Below, piece by piece: positions 33,671-42,730 of a DNA stretch of 47,991 nucleotides (the stretch's first letter is position 1; every line of letters starts with the position of its first letter). The notes under the pieces are model-generated. The model worked only from the letters and a program-made list of their open reading frames with translations, did no database searches and was not told the origin of the DNA. A program made the translations under genes and the position numbers. Origin of the DNA: Nemertoderma westbladi (Eukaryota; Xenacoelomorpha; Nemertodermatida; Nemertodermatidae); contig JAUCBJ010000464.1 of NCBI GenBank assembly GCA_032718475.1, forward strand, positions 1-47,991, in the 5' to 3' direction.

Positions 33671-34211
33671 TCAGACTGACAGAGAGACCGACAGACAGAC
33701 AGACTAGATTTATGTAAACGTGTAAACTGACATCAGAAATGAAATCAGCAACCCTTAAACCCCCATAGCGAGAATGTTGGTTAGTTAGTATACTTTCTTA
33801 AGTTTTCACAGACTGACTGACAGAAAGACCGACAGCCAGACAGACTAGATTTTTTTTAAACGTGACAACTGACATCTGAAATAAACTTAGCACCCATTAA
33901 AACCCCCATAACAAGAATGTTAGTTAGTTTGTATTCTTTTTTAAGTTTTGACAGACTGACTGACTGACAGAAAGACCGACAAACAGACAGTCTAGATTTA
34001 TATAAACCTGAAAACTGACATCAGAAATGAAATCAGCACCCCTTAAAACCCCCATAGCGAGAATGTTAGTTAATTTGAATTCTCTTTTATGTTTTGACAG
34101 ACTGACTGACAGAATGACCGACAGACAGACAGACTAGATTTATGTAAACGTGAAAACTGACATCAGAAATGTAATCAGCACTCCTTAAAACCCCCATAGT
34201 GAGAATGTTAG
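33671..34211. repeat. Tandem array, four units of about 145 bp
   Basis: Units begin near 33671, 33816, 33952 and 34097. Each carries CAGACTGACTGACAGAAAGA, an AGACTAGATTT string, AACTGACATC.GAAAT, an AAACCCCCATA block and AGAATGTTAG. Units are diverged by a few to about 15 percent by eye. Confidence 0.8.
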
Positions 34212-34737
34212 CGACAAGTTTTAATTATTAACCATATTTCGTAAGATATATTTTAAAACATTTATTTATTAATAATGCAATAATTGAATAACCAGATAAC
34301 GGAACGACAAACCGAATTGAAACTTTTAATTACTAATAATAATTGTGGTGAGAGGTGATGGAAATCAAGGATATATGTTGTTATGTTATGGAGCACGCGT
34401 TGGTAGGCACAGACAGGCAATGAATTGATGTCTGTTGAGATGTATTGAAGGAGCACTATTCCTTCATTAGTAATAATATTAATGTCATTGAATAACTGAT
34501 ACCTAAACACACACACACCCCCCCCGTCAGCCAGTTCTATGGAGAGTGAGTGAATTGATAGGGAATTAATGCTATCCTACCATCCCCAACCAGCAGCAGT
34601 CTGCCTCTAACAGGCCAGGACATTCTCAGCGTTGCTAAGACACGGGAAGGAATTACTCCGTATTGACTGTCATTAGGCGGTTAGAGCCTGCGTGTGAATT
34701 AATTGATAAAAATGCAATTTTAATTGTAAATCAATAA
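34212..34737. other. Intergenic sequence inside the fold-back structure
   Basis: No gene recognised. The 84-codon minus-strand ORF at 34262-34516 has no recognisable content. A short (AC)n and C run lies at 34508-34526. Confidence 0.4.
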
Positions 34738-35570
34738 ATAACTATAAACCTTGACATTAATCTCGAGTATAAAGTAAAGACTTTGATAGAATGGGACACG
34801 GCGAATCTACCCATGTTAATTTTATACCAGATGGGATAAATGTTACCCCCCTAAATAATTAATTAACGATAGAAGAATCGAAATAATTCGATTCAACCCT
34901 ACAATTTAGCTGAAGATATTAACTTCGATTATGGCTTCCGACATTTATGGCTACCGACACACACACACACACAGACTTTTGAGAAACGGCCATAGTATAA
35001 TTATATCAGTTCGCTGATGGCTCGCCATACGTGTCTCGCCCCACATTACATATTGAAGTACCGATCTGCCGATCAGCCGAGTAGTGTCTACATCATTGTC
35101 CAGAATAGGGTGTTTCCCTTCACTTCTATGGGGCTTTCTATTATTCCTACCTGTCCCAAATACGTTGTGTAATGATTTCCAACCTGTCCAATATAGGGGC
35201 ATCCAATGAAATCATCATATGAGCCAACTCCTCGTCATCGAACCAATACCAACATTCCTAAAGTTAGGCATCTCCCTTATTGGCTGTATAATGTAAAGGT
35301 TAATGGAAAATTCCACTGATATATAATCCAAGTGTCAGCTACGAATCCGGGGCTCATTATAACAACCTATACTGGACAGAGCAACGTATTTGGGACAAGA
35401 GCTGGTTGAGGTATATGTACAGTGGAAATTCCCATTCTAAATAAGGGCATTTGGAATACATGTTCCCTAGTTATGGTTAAAGATATACTGTGGGTGCCTT
35501 GCAAATGGCCTGTAAGACTGTGATGCATTATAGGCTATAGTGTCACCATAGTCACGTTAGTTCATTTCAT

Positions 35571-35657
35571 GTTGTGCAATTTATTCATATTGTGCAATTT
35601 ATTCATGTTGTGCAATTTATTCATTGTGCAATTTATTCATGTGGTGCAATTTATTCA
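35571..35657. repeat. Short tandem repeat, about 20-bp units x 5
   Basis: Five units of TTGTGCAATTTATTCAT with minor variants, just before the larger array. Confidence 0.85.
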
Positions 35658-35749
35658 CATATAATAAATCTAAATACATTCGTATAATAATAATTAAATG
35701 ACAATCAAATTAGTGATATCGCAACCTCCTCCCCCAGACTCAACTTCAT

Positions 35750-36660
35750 CCCAAATAGTCCTTAATAAGTCTTAAATTTGACTCAAATAGGTTGTTTGTG
35801 TCCCATATAGGGTGTTTGTGTCCCGTATAGGGTGTGAAGTGCTTATAATGATTTCAAATAGTTTCGAAATGTAATGGAATACCCAAAAGAATATAGAATT
35901 CATTATCATAGCTTTCATTTAAATTTGTCCCAAATAGGTTGTTTGTGTCCCATATAGGGTGTTTGTGTCCCATATAGGGTGTTTGTGTCCCAAATAGCGT
36001 ATGACTTTCTCAAAATGATTTTACGTAGTTTATAAATATAATGGAAATACTCAAAAGAAAATATAATCCACTATCATAGCTTTAATTTAAATTTGTCCCA
36101 AATAGGTTGTTTGTGTCCCATATAGGGTGTTTGTGTCCGGTATAGGGTGTGAAGTGCTTATAATGATTTCAAATAGTTTCGAAATGTAATGGAATACCCA
36201 AAAGAATATAGAATTCACTATCATAGCTTTCATTTAAATTTGTCCCAAATAGGTTGTTTGTGTCCCATATAGGGTGTTTGTGTCCCAAATAGCGTGTCAC
36301 TTTCTCCAAATGATTTTAAATAGTTTCTAAATCTCATGGAATACTCAAAAGAATATATAATTTAATACCATAGTTTTAATTTCAATTTGTCCCAAATAGG
36401 TTGCTTTTGTCCCATATAGGGTGTTTGTGTCCCGTATAGGGTGTGAATTGCGTATAATGATTTCAAATATTTTCTAAATGTAATGGAATACTCAAAAGAA
36501 TATAGAATTCACTATCATAGCTTTAATTTAAATTTGTCCCAAATAGGTTGTTTATGTCCCATATAGGGTGTTTGTGTCCCATATAGGGTGTTGAATCCCA
36601 AATAGCGTGTGACTTTCTCAAAATGATTTTATATAGTTTATAAATATAATGGAAATACTA
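35750..36660. repeat. Satellite-like array with nested 22-bp sub-repeats
   Basis: Repeating units of roughly 150-180 bp. Each has a cluster of short sub-repeats (TTTGTGTCCCATATAGGGTG with variants CCCAAATAGG and CCGTATAGGG), then a linker with AATGATTTCAAATAG, TAATGGAATAC.CAAAAGAAT and ACTATCATAGCTTT. About five to six units are present. Related single strings (GTCCCAAATACGTTGTGTAA) occur at about 35153. The Ty3 element begins at the array's right edge. Confidence 0.8.
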
Positions 36661-36665
36661 ACACA

Positions 36666-36858
36666 TGTAGCACAAAAGCAGCAAATGACTTTCTAACTAA
36701 CTCTGTAACGTCTTTATGAATATTAACATATTATACTGATATACAAATTACATCGATTATTATAGTTAGGACAGACAGACAGGGTAAGGCGCACAACCAC
36801 GGCCTACATCTGTACATAAAATAGGCTACAGTATGGTAACTACCGGTACCTTCTTACA
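36666..36858 (-). repeat. 3' LTR of the Ty3 element
   Basis: 193 bp, bounded by TGTAGCACAAAAG and CCTTCTTACA on the plus strand. It carries about 22 bp (around 36682-36705) absent from the other LTR. Confidence 0.88.
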
Positions 36859-36867
36859 TCCCCCGCG
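36859..36867 (-). promoter_or_regulatory. Candidate polypurine tract of the Ty3 element
   Basis: On the minus strand GCGGGGGA lies directly before the 3' LTR start TGTAAGAAGG, the expected place for plus-strand priming. Confidence 0.5.
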
Positions 36868-37032
36868 TTACCAAAAGATCGACCCGATCTTAATAAATGA
36901 AAATATCTATTTATCACAGTAAATTAACCAAATTTACAACACAAATTAAATTACTTTCAGTTTCACTCATCTCAAAGTCAAAATAATTGTAATCGTAACA
37001 AACAATTAAAATATATGAAAAATACAGAAGTT

Positions 37033-40000
37033 TTATTTATTTGCACAATCTGCACAAAACCACTTTTCTGTATTTGGTTCACCAGTTAATCCTACACAAT
37101 GAAAATGAAACCAGTCCATACATTTATCACAACCTACCATCGATGGTCCGTCATCTTGCCACGGAATACCACATAAAGGACATAAAATAATTTCTGATTC
37201 ATTTTCAAATGGTGGTTCTTCGTTCTCACGTTTACAATCAGTTTCGCGACCTAACGGAGCATTAGGTTGTCTAGTTGTCAAGGTTATTCCTGTCGGTAGT
37301 GATGGCAAATAAGGTCCTGCTCGCAACCTAACGTCATCTCTACTAATAGTTTTTGATTTATCGCTAGTTTTATTTAATTGAATAACCTTCACATTTTTAT
37401 TGTCTAAATCTACAATTCGAAAGGGTCCTGAGTATTTTGGAGCAAGTTTATGGTCCGAACCAGGTAAAATAGAATGATCTCTGCACCAAACTAAATCTCC
37501 TACTCTAACATCAACTGCACATACTTTCTTATCAAAATTACGTTTCTGCACAATTTGAGACTCATGTATGGCTTTTCTAGCTAGAGACCAAATTTCTGAC
37601 ATTCTCTCACCTATAATTCTAGCTCGTTGATCAGGTGTAAATTTATCACCTTTTGGAATAATTAAATTGTCCACCGGTCTTCTAGCTTCAAAACCATGCA
37701 TTACATAAAATGGAGTCTGATTAGTACTACTTTGTACTGTATTGTTATAAGCAAATTGGACAATAGGTAGAAATTCATCCCAATTTCTATCTTTGTGGTT
37801 TGTTACTGCACGTAATAATCTAATTACTGTTTGTATTGTTCTTTCAGCCAAACCATCGGATTGAGGATGATATGGAACTGCAAATATTTTTTTCGTATTA
37901 CAACGTTGCGCAATTTCATGCACTAATTTCGATCGATAATTAGGACCTTGATCGCTAAGTAGTAATTCTGGAGCACCGTAACGTAAAACTATGCGATTTA
38001 CAAAAGCATTCGCAGTCTCTACTGCTGTCGAATTACGAAGTGCTACAAATTCACAATATTTCGTCAAATAATCTATAAATATTGCAATATATGTAAACCC
38101 ATTTCTAGTTGGAATAAACGGTCCTAATAAATCAGATGCTACTCTCTCATAAGGTCTATCTACTTCAATTGATTCGAGTTCATGTCTGGTTCTAGAATCT
38201 CGACTTACTGCACATTTTATACAATTTCTATAATACAAATCAATAGCACTGTACATACCTTTCCAATAATAAAAACGAATTATAGTACTATACATTTTTG
38301 AAGTTGCAAAATGTCCAGACGAACTCGTTGAATGGTATGCTTCTAACAAAATATCTTGTAAAATCTTCGGCACAACACTAAGCAATCTAACTTCACTACT
38401 TCTACTACCTTTTACTTGGTATCTATAATAAAGTATATTATCTTTCAACTCATAATGTTGTGCCTCCAATAAAATAAGATTCGCTTGTTTCTTATTATTT
38501 GGTAATTCTTTATCTCGCAAATATAGAATAATCGGTCTAAGTTTTTGATCTTGTATTTGTTTTATACCTAGATCCATTTTTAACGGCACAAAATTTATAT
38601 CAGGGTCTACACTCAAAATATCAACATCTTTCTCTTTAATCAAATCTATTGGACATTGTCCGCTCGATTTTTCAACACAACATTGTGGTGCCAACCGACT
38701 CATAGCGTCAGCATCACTATGTTTAGGTCCGGGTCGATAGCGGATCTCACAATTAAATTGAGACAACCACATCGCCCAACGTGCTAATCGACCTTCAAGA
38801 TTACTAGCTGTAAGTAAATGAGTTAAAGCTGTATGGTCCGTATACACAATAAATCGACGGCCATACAAATATGATTTAAAATGTTTTATTGCCCAAATCA
38901 CAGCTAAACATTCTAAGTGACTAATACCGTAGTTACTTTCACTACCATGCAATACTCTAGATGCATAACCTACAGGCTGTGGTTTATCGAACTCATTTAA
39001 CTGCGCTAAAACGGCGCCAAGTCCAGTTTTACAAGCATCAGTATGAATATAAAAGTCTTTACTAAAATCTGGATGTACAAGACATGGTGGATTAGTTAGC
39101 GCGCGTTTAATATCGTCAAACGCGTTTTTTTGCAGTGTTCCCCATACAAAAACTACGTCATTCTTAATCAAGGTAGTAAGAGGTTTCAATCTATGAGCGC
39201 AATGTGGGATATAAACTCTATAATATGAGGCTAACCCGGTAAAACTACGAACATCTTGTTTATTTGTTAGCTCTTTGATACTAACAATTGCGTTAACTTT
39301 CTCCGGATCTGGGTGCCTCCCTAATTTATCTACTACATGTCCCAAATAAACAATTCGAGGTACAATAAAATAACACTTTTTAAGTTTCAGTTTTATACCT
39401 GCTTTTTCTAACGCACTTAAAACTAATTCTAATCTCTCTTTAGCCTCTAAAAATGTGTGACCAAAAATTAACACATCATCCATATAAATTAAACAACTTG
39501 TGTACTGCAACCCGTACAACGCTAAGTCCATAACACGTTGCCACGACGACGGTGCGTTACACAACCCAAAAGGCATTCTATTGAACTGGTAGAAGCCTTT
39601 ATGTGTAGCAAATGCAGTCTTACAGCGGTCTTCAGTTGCTACGTTAATCGCCCAATATGCCGAAAATGCGTCTAGTACTGTGAAGTACATTCGTTTTTTA
39701 GTTCGTTCTGGCGACCCAATACAATCCATCAATTCTTGGATCGATGGTAATGGATATGCATCCTTCTTCGTAATCGCGTTTAATTGTCTGTAATCAACAC
39801 AGAATCTATAACCTCCCCCTTTCTTTAGAGCGAATACCGGACGAGACATCCACGGACTCTCGGAACTCTCAATAATTCCTTTTGCCAGCATTGACTCGAT
39901 ATGCTGTTCTACCATTGGCCAATGCGATCGTGGTATACGTCCCCCTTTTTGGCGAATCGGTGCCGATTCACCAGTATTAATATGATGTTGGACACCTGGT

Positions 40001-42222
40001 ATAAAACCAACATCCGTCTCGTCACGAGCGAAAACTGTTTTATGTTTAAACGCAATATTAATAATCTCATCTTTCTCAACTTCATCACATTCTTCGAATC
40101 CAAATTGCATTTCAGATTTTAGTTCTTCTCTAGTCCATGGCTTCTTTGTTGTTTCTTGTACTGGATATGACATACAAGTATCACTTTCATCTTCAATTAA
40201 TATTTCTGATTCAACATTAATTGTATTTACAGTTCCCAATTTAGTTTTCTTGTTTATTCTGATTGGAATTTCAAAAGGATTCATCAATTGTACAGGAATT
40301 TGTTGTAATTCATCCGGTTCTACTAGAGCGCAAGCTGCTGTAACCGAATGGCGCTTTGGGAGTTTAACTGCCTGATCGAAAACTACCGACTGAGATTCAC
40401 CTCGATTGATATGCGAATCAAGTTGACCAGTAATAATTAAACGACTTCTAGGAGGAATTATTACAACATCACTACACCACACCACCGACGATTCACTTTC
40501 GCCGATTACTCTAGACTTCATCTTCGATGGAATCTCCTTTCCATCTACAGATATTGTTAAATGACCTTGCGTCATGTCAAGGACACATCCAAATGCAGCC
40601 AGTAAATCCAATCCAATCAATAATTCATGTCTGCAGTTCTTTTGCACTAGTAGATCAACTTCATGTTCCAATTCTCCCAGTTTCATTTCAGTTCTAATAA
40701 TACCATCAATATCCAACGAATGTCCTGAAGCAGATTTCGGATCGTAAGGTACTGAACGTTTATTAAATTTCATCTTTGTTTTATTCTGTAGTCTAAGCAA
40801 TGTTGCTGGACTAATAATAGAAACTTCACTTCCAGGGTCTACAAAACCAATAATATTTATACCATTGAGAGTAGCAGACACAAATGCACGGCGTAAGCAT
40901 TGACCGTTCCATCCTTTGTTTGAATCTGGTTCAATGGAATCACAGAATGCTTCATCTATATTCTCAGAAAAACAATCTCGATAATCTTCCTTCTCTAGAT
41001 TCATCATATCATTTCCAATTTGTACAAGACTACAACCAAGTTCACCTTTTGTAGTCGTTTCTGTAGCTTTCCCTTTACTACGGGATGAAATTTCCATAAT
41101 GTTTTCTTTACAATCTTTAGCAATGTGTCCCGTTTTCCTACATTTGTAGCAAAATGTGGGTGCTCGACATTGTGATGCTACGTGTCCATTTTTATTGCAA
41201 TTGAAACATTTTTCATTTCGATTTCCAGAGTAATAATTTCCTTTCCTTTGGTCCCTCTTACAAAATTTATGTTTATCTGAATTTGAAAACCCAGCTGTTA
41301 CAGTGGATACATCAGTACTTCCAGACTGGCTACCAATGCTACGAGGATATTCAACATCAAACTCATGGGCTTTCTGAAATAATTCTTTCCATGTAGAATC
41401 TGGGTTATTTCGACGCCACCCTTTTAATCGACCCCGAACTTCATTACGAATATTCATTGAAAAGAAATCCTGTAGAATTCCTTGTTCGCCATCTTCCGAA
41501 TGCTCTTCTCGTCGACGACGGACTGTCATCATAAACCTCTCTATATATTCCGGCACTGTCTCATTAATTCCTTGCCGACAGTTGGCAACATCGCCAGCTG
41601 TACTTCGCTTATGATCCCCCAATATTCGTATTATCGCTCTCTTTAAGGTATCGTAAGTCGAATTATCACTTTCATCTAAAGTTTCCTCTAACATTTTATG
41701 TAAATGCCCTATCTTTACAAGCAACCGATTTTTCTGTTCCATTATTGGTACCTGTGAATCTTTCATAACCCTCTCATAATGGTCATCAAACCATTCGTCT
41801 ATTGACATGACTTTAGGATCAAACGGTGGAATCTTCTCTGTCGACTTCGTTGATCGTTCCGCAGTAAACCGTGAGCTAAATCCAGGACTTCTCGAAGGAA
41901 CATCTATTTCAACATCATCATGGGTAGGCCCCCTCGGCGCCCGTGTGATATTAGAAGCCATCAGATTATTAAACATCTCTTCTTCTCTACGGTTTCTTTC
42001 TGCTGCTTCAAATTGCGCTCTTTCGATCCTTACTGTCTCATTTGCATGTAAACTATTCATCATATCTGATATCATTTTAGTTTGAGCCTCCATTGTCCTC
42101 GCCATCGTATCTGCGAATGTTTGCATCATTAATTTAAATTCTCCATCTCGAGTTGATTCAGCAGATGCACCTTCTGTAGTCTTTGACTTCGTAGATCCTT
42201 CGCCTTGACTATGTTTACTCAT
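37033..42222 (-). CDS. Ty3/gypsy Gag-Pol polyprotein with C-terminal PHD finger
   Basis: A 1729-residue ORF from ATG 42222 (MSKHSQGEG); the frame is open further up to at least a GTG at 42357, so the start is my choice. Residue positions are counted from that GTG. Gag comes first, then two zinc knuckles near 383-415 (CFNCNKNGHVASQC, CYKCRKTGHIAKDC); aspartic protease near 502 with FVDPGSEVSIIS; RT with LIYMDDVLIFG near 956; RNase H with HTDACKTGLGAV near 1101; integrase zinc-binding region near 1340, with the DDE triad seen in DLLGPF, LLLSDQGPN and DGLAERTI (about 1408, 1461, 1499); a GPY/F-type module near 1640 (KYSGPFRIV). The last 50 residues form a C4HC3 PHD finger (CPLC, PSMVGCDKCMDWFHFHC, WFCADC) where chromoviruses carry a chromodomain. 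The protease has DPG rather than DTG or DSG. No stop or frameshift, so the element may still be active. Confidence 0.93.
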   Translation of the reverse strand: MSKHSQGEGSTKSKTTEGASAESTRDGEFKLMMQTFADTMARTMEAQTKMISDMMNSLHANETVRIERAQFEAAERNRREEEMFNNLMASNITRAPRGPTHDDVEIDVPSRSPGFSSRFTAERSTKSTEKIPPFDPKVMSIDEWFDDHYERVMKDSQVPIMEQKNRLLVKIGHLHKMLEETLDESDNSTYDTLKRAIIRILGDHKRSTAGDVANCRQGINETVPEYIERFMMTVRRRREEHSEDGEQGILQDFFSMNIRNEVRGRLKGWRRNNPDSTWKELFQKAHEFDVEYPRSIGSQSGSTDVSTVTAGFSNSDKHKFCKRDQRKGNYYSGNRNEKCFNCNKNGHVASQCRAPTFCYKCRKTGHIAKDCKENIMEISSRSKGKATETTTKGELGCSLVQIGNDMMNLEKEDYRDCFSENIDEAFCDSIEPDSNKGWNGQCLRRAFVSATLNGINIIGFVDPGSEVSIISPATLLRLQNKTKMKFNKRSVPYDPKSASGHSLDIDGIIRTEMKLGELEHEVDLLVQKNCRHELLIGLDLLAAFGCVLDMTQGHLTISVDGKEIPSKMKSRVIGESESSVVWCSDVVIIPPRSRLIITGQLDSHINRGESQSVVFDQAVKLPKRHSVTAACALVEPDELQQIPVQLMNPFEIPIRINKKTKLGTVNTINVESEILIEDESDTCMSYPVQETTKKPWTREELKSEMQFGFEECDEVEKDEIINIAFKHKTVFARDETDVGFIPGVQHHINTGESAPIRQKGGRIPRSHWPMVEQHIESMLAKGIIESSESPWMSRPVFALKKGGGYRFCVDYRQLNAITKKDAYPLPSIQELMDCIGSPERTKKRMYFTVLDAFSAYWAINVATEDRCKTAFATHKGFYQFNRMPFGLCNAPSSWQRVMDLALYGLQYTSCLIYMDDVLIFGHTFLEAKERLELVLSALEKAGIKLKLKKCYFIVPRIVYLGHVVDKLGRHPDPEKVNAIVSIKELTNKQDVRSFTGLASYYRVYIPHCAHRLKPLTTLIKNDVVFVWGTLQKNAFDDIKRALTNPPCLVHPDFSKDFYIHTDACKTGLGAVLAQLNEFDKPQPVGYASRVLHGSESNYGISHLECLAVIWAIKHFKSYLYGRRFIVYTDHTALTHLLTASNLEGRLARWAMWLSQFNCEIRYRPGPKHSDADAMSRLAPQCCVEKSSGQCPIDLIKEKDVDILSVDPDINFVPLKMDLGIKQIQDQKLRPIILYLRDKELPNNKKQANLILLEAQHYELKDNILYYRYQVKGSRSSEVRLLSVVPKILQDILLEAYHSTSSSGHFATSKMYSTIIRFYYWKGMYSAIDLYYRNCIKCAVSRDSRTRHELESIEVDRPYERVASDLLGPFIPTRNGFTYIAIFIDYLTKYCEFVALRNSTAVETANAFVNRIVLRYGAPELLLSDQGPNYRSKLVHEIAQRCNTKKIFAVPYHPQSDGLAERTIQTVIRLLRAVTNHKDRNWDEFLPIVQFAYNNTVQSSTNQTPFYVMHGFEARRPVDNLIIPKGDKFTPDQRARIIGERMSEIWSLARKAIHESQIVQKRNFDKKVCAVDVRVGDLVWCRDHSILPGSDHKLAPKYSGPFRIVDLDNKNVKVIQLNKTSDKSKTISRDDVRLRAGPYLPSLPTGITLTTRQPNAPLGRETDCKRENEEPPFENESEIILCPLCGIPWQDDGPSMVGCDKCMDWFHFHCVGLTGEPNTEKWFCADCANK

Positions 42223-42559
42223 TTTGTCCGCCTCCTCTATTTCTTTATGGTAATTCTCTCTAACTTCCTTTGGCGACTGGCGAGTTATCCGTTTTTTTGA
42301 ATCCAGCTCTCTATTCCTGTATTCAGTTAGTAGTCGCTGTATAGGCAATAGGTGCACCCTACCCTTCTCATATTCTAGTAGTCTGCTGTCTGTTCTAGGC
42401 TGTCTGTTCTATCTGTCTATGTACCGGCACCGGTTCTCTATGTTTACTGCCGAACTCCTCCAACAACTGTGCTATTTCAAGCGCATCGGTGGGACCTCCA
42501 TGTAATGGGCGGCTTATCTGCTTTAGCCTCAACCCCCCTCCCTCGAGTTCTCTAGCGCA
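42223..42559 (-). other. 5' leader of the Ty3 element
   Basis: Between the 5' LTR and the chosen start codon. The minus strand directly after the LTR reads TGCGCTAGAGAACTCGAGGG, not the usual TGG start of a tRNA primer-binding site, so the primer cannot be named. The Gag frame extends at least 45 codons into this leader. Confidence 0.4.
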
Positions 42560-42730
42560 TGTAGCACAAAAGCAGTAACGTCTTTATGAATATATTAACA
42601 TATTATACTGATATACAAATTACATCGATTATTATAGTTAGGACAGACAGACAGGGTAAGGCGCACAACCACGACCTACATCTGTACATAAAATAGGCTA
42701 CAGTATGGTAACTACCGGTACCTTCTTACA
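42560..42730 (-). repeat. 5' LTR of the Ty3 element
   Basis: 171 bp with the same ends as the other LTR. It lacks the 22-23-bp segment present at 36682-36705 and carries ATATATTAACA where the other has ATATTAACA. Confidence 0.88.

Larger units (their letters stand above)
32674..35028. mobile_element. Long inverted repeat (about 300-bp arms), fold-back structure
   Basis: Left arm 32674-32984 and right arm 34738-35028 are highly similar inverted copies (shared strings include ATCGAATTATTTCGATTCTT-type palindromic sequence, GGGTAGATTCGCCGTGTCCC and CTGATGGC near the outer end). They differ mainly in the length of a (TG)n/(CA)n run, which is 32741-32768 in the left arm. The 1.75-kb centre holds CTAGCTAG-rich sequence, a perfect 19-bp hairpin and a four-unit tandem array. 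It has no transposase-like ORF. It may be one fold-back element, or two copies of a MITE in opposite orientation. Confidence 0.65.
36666..42730 (-). mobile_element. Complete Ty3/gypsy LTR retrotransposon
   Basis: Short LTRs at both ends enclose one intact Gag-Pol ORF on the minus strand. Domain order protease, RT, RNase H, integrase is that of Ty3/gypsy. LTRs are nearly identical apart from one 22-23-bp indel, one 2-bp indel and about one substitution, so the insertion is likely recent. No convincing target-site duplication is visible: the flanks are ACACA and ATAGG. The left end lies at the edge of the satellite-like array, so recombination in the array may have removed one flank. Confidence 0.9.

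Noticed and set aside
40815-40855. Calling the Ty3 protease dead because of DPG
   Set aside because: DPG also occurs in some plant Ty3 proteases, and the remaining polyprotein is intact.
42538-42559. Primer-binding site of the Ty3 element
   Set aside because: The sequence after the LTR (TGCGCTAGAGAAC) does not begin TGG, so I could not match it to a tRNA end.
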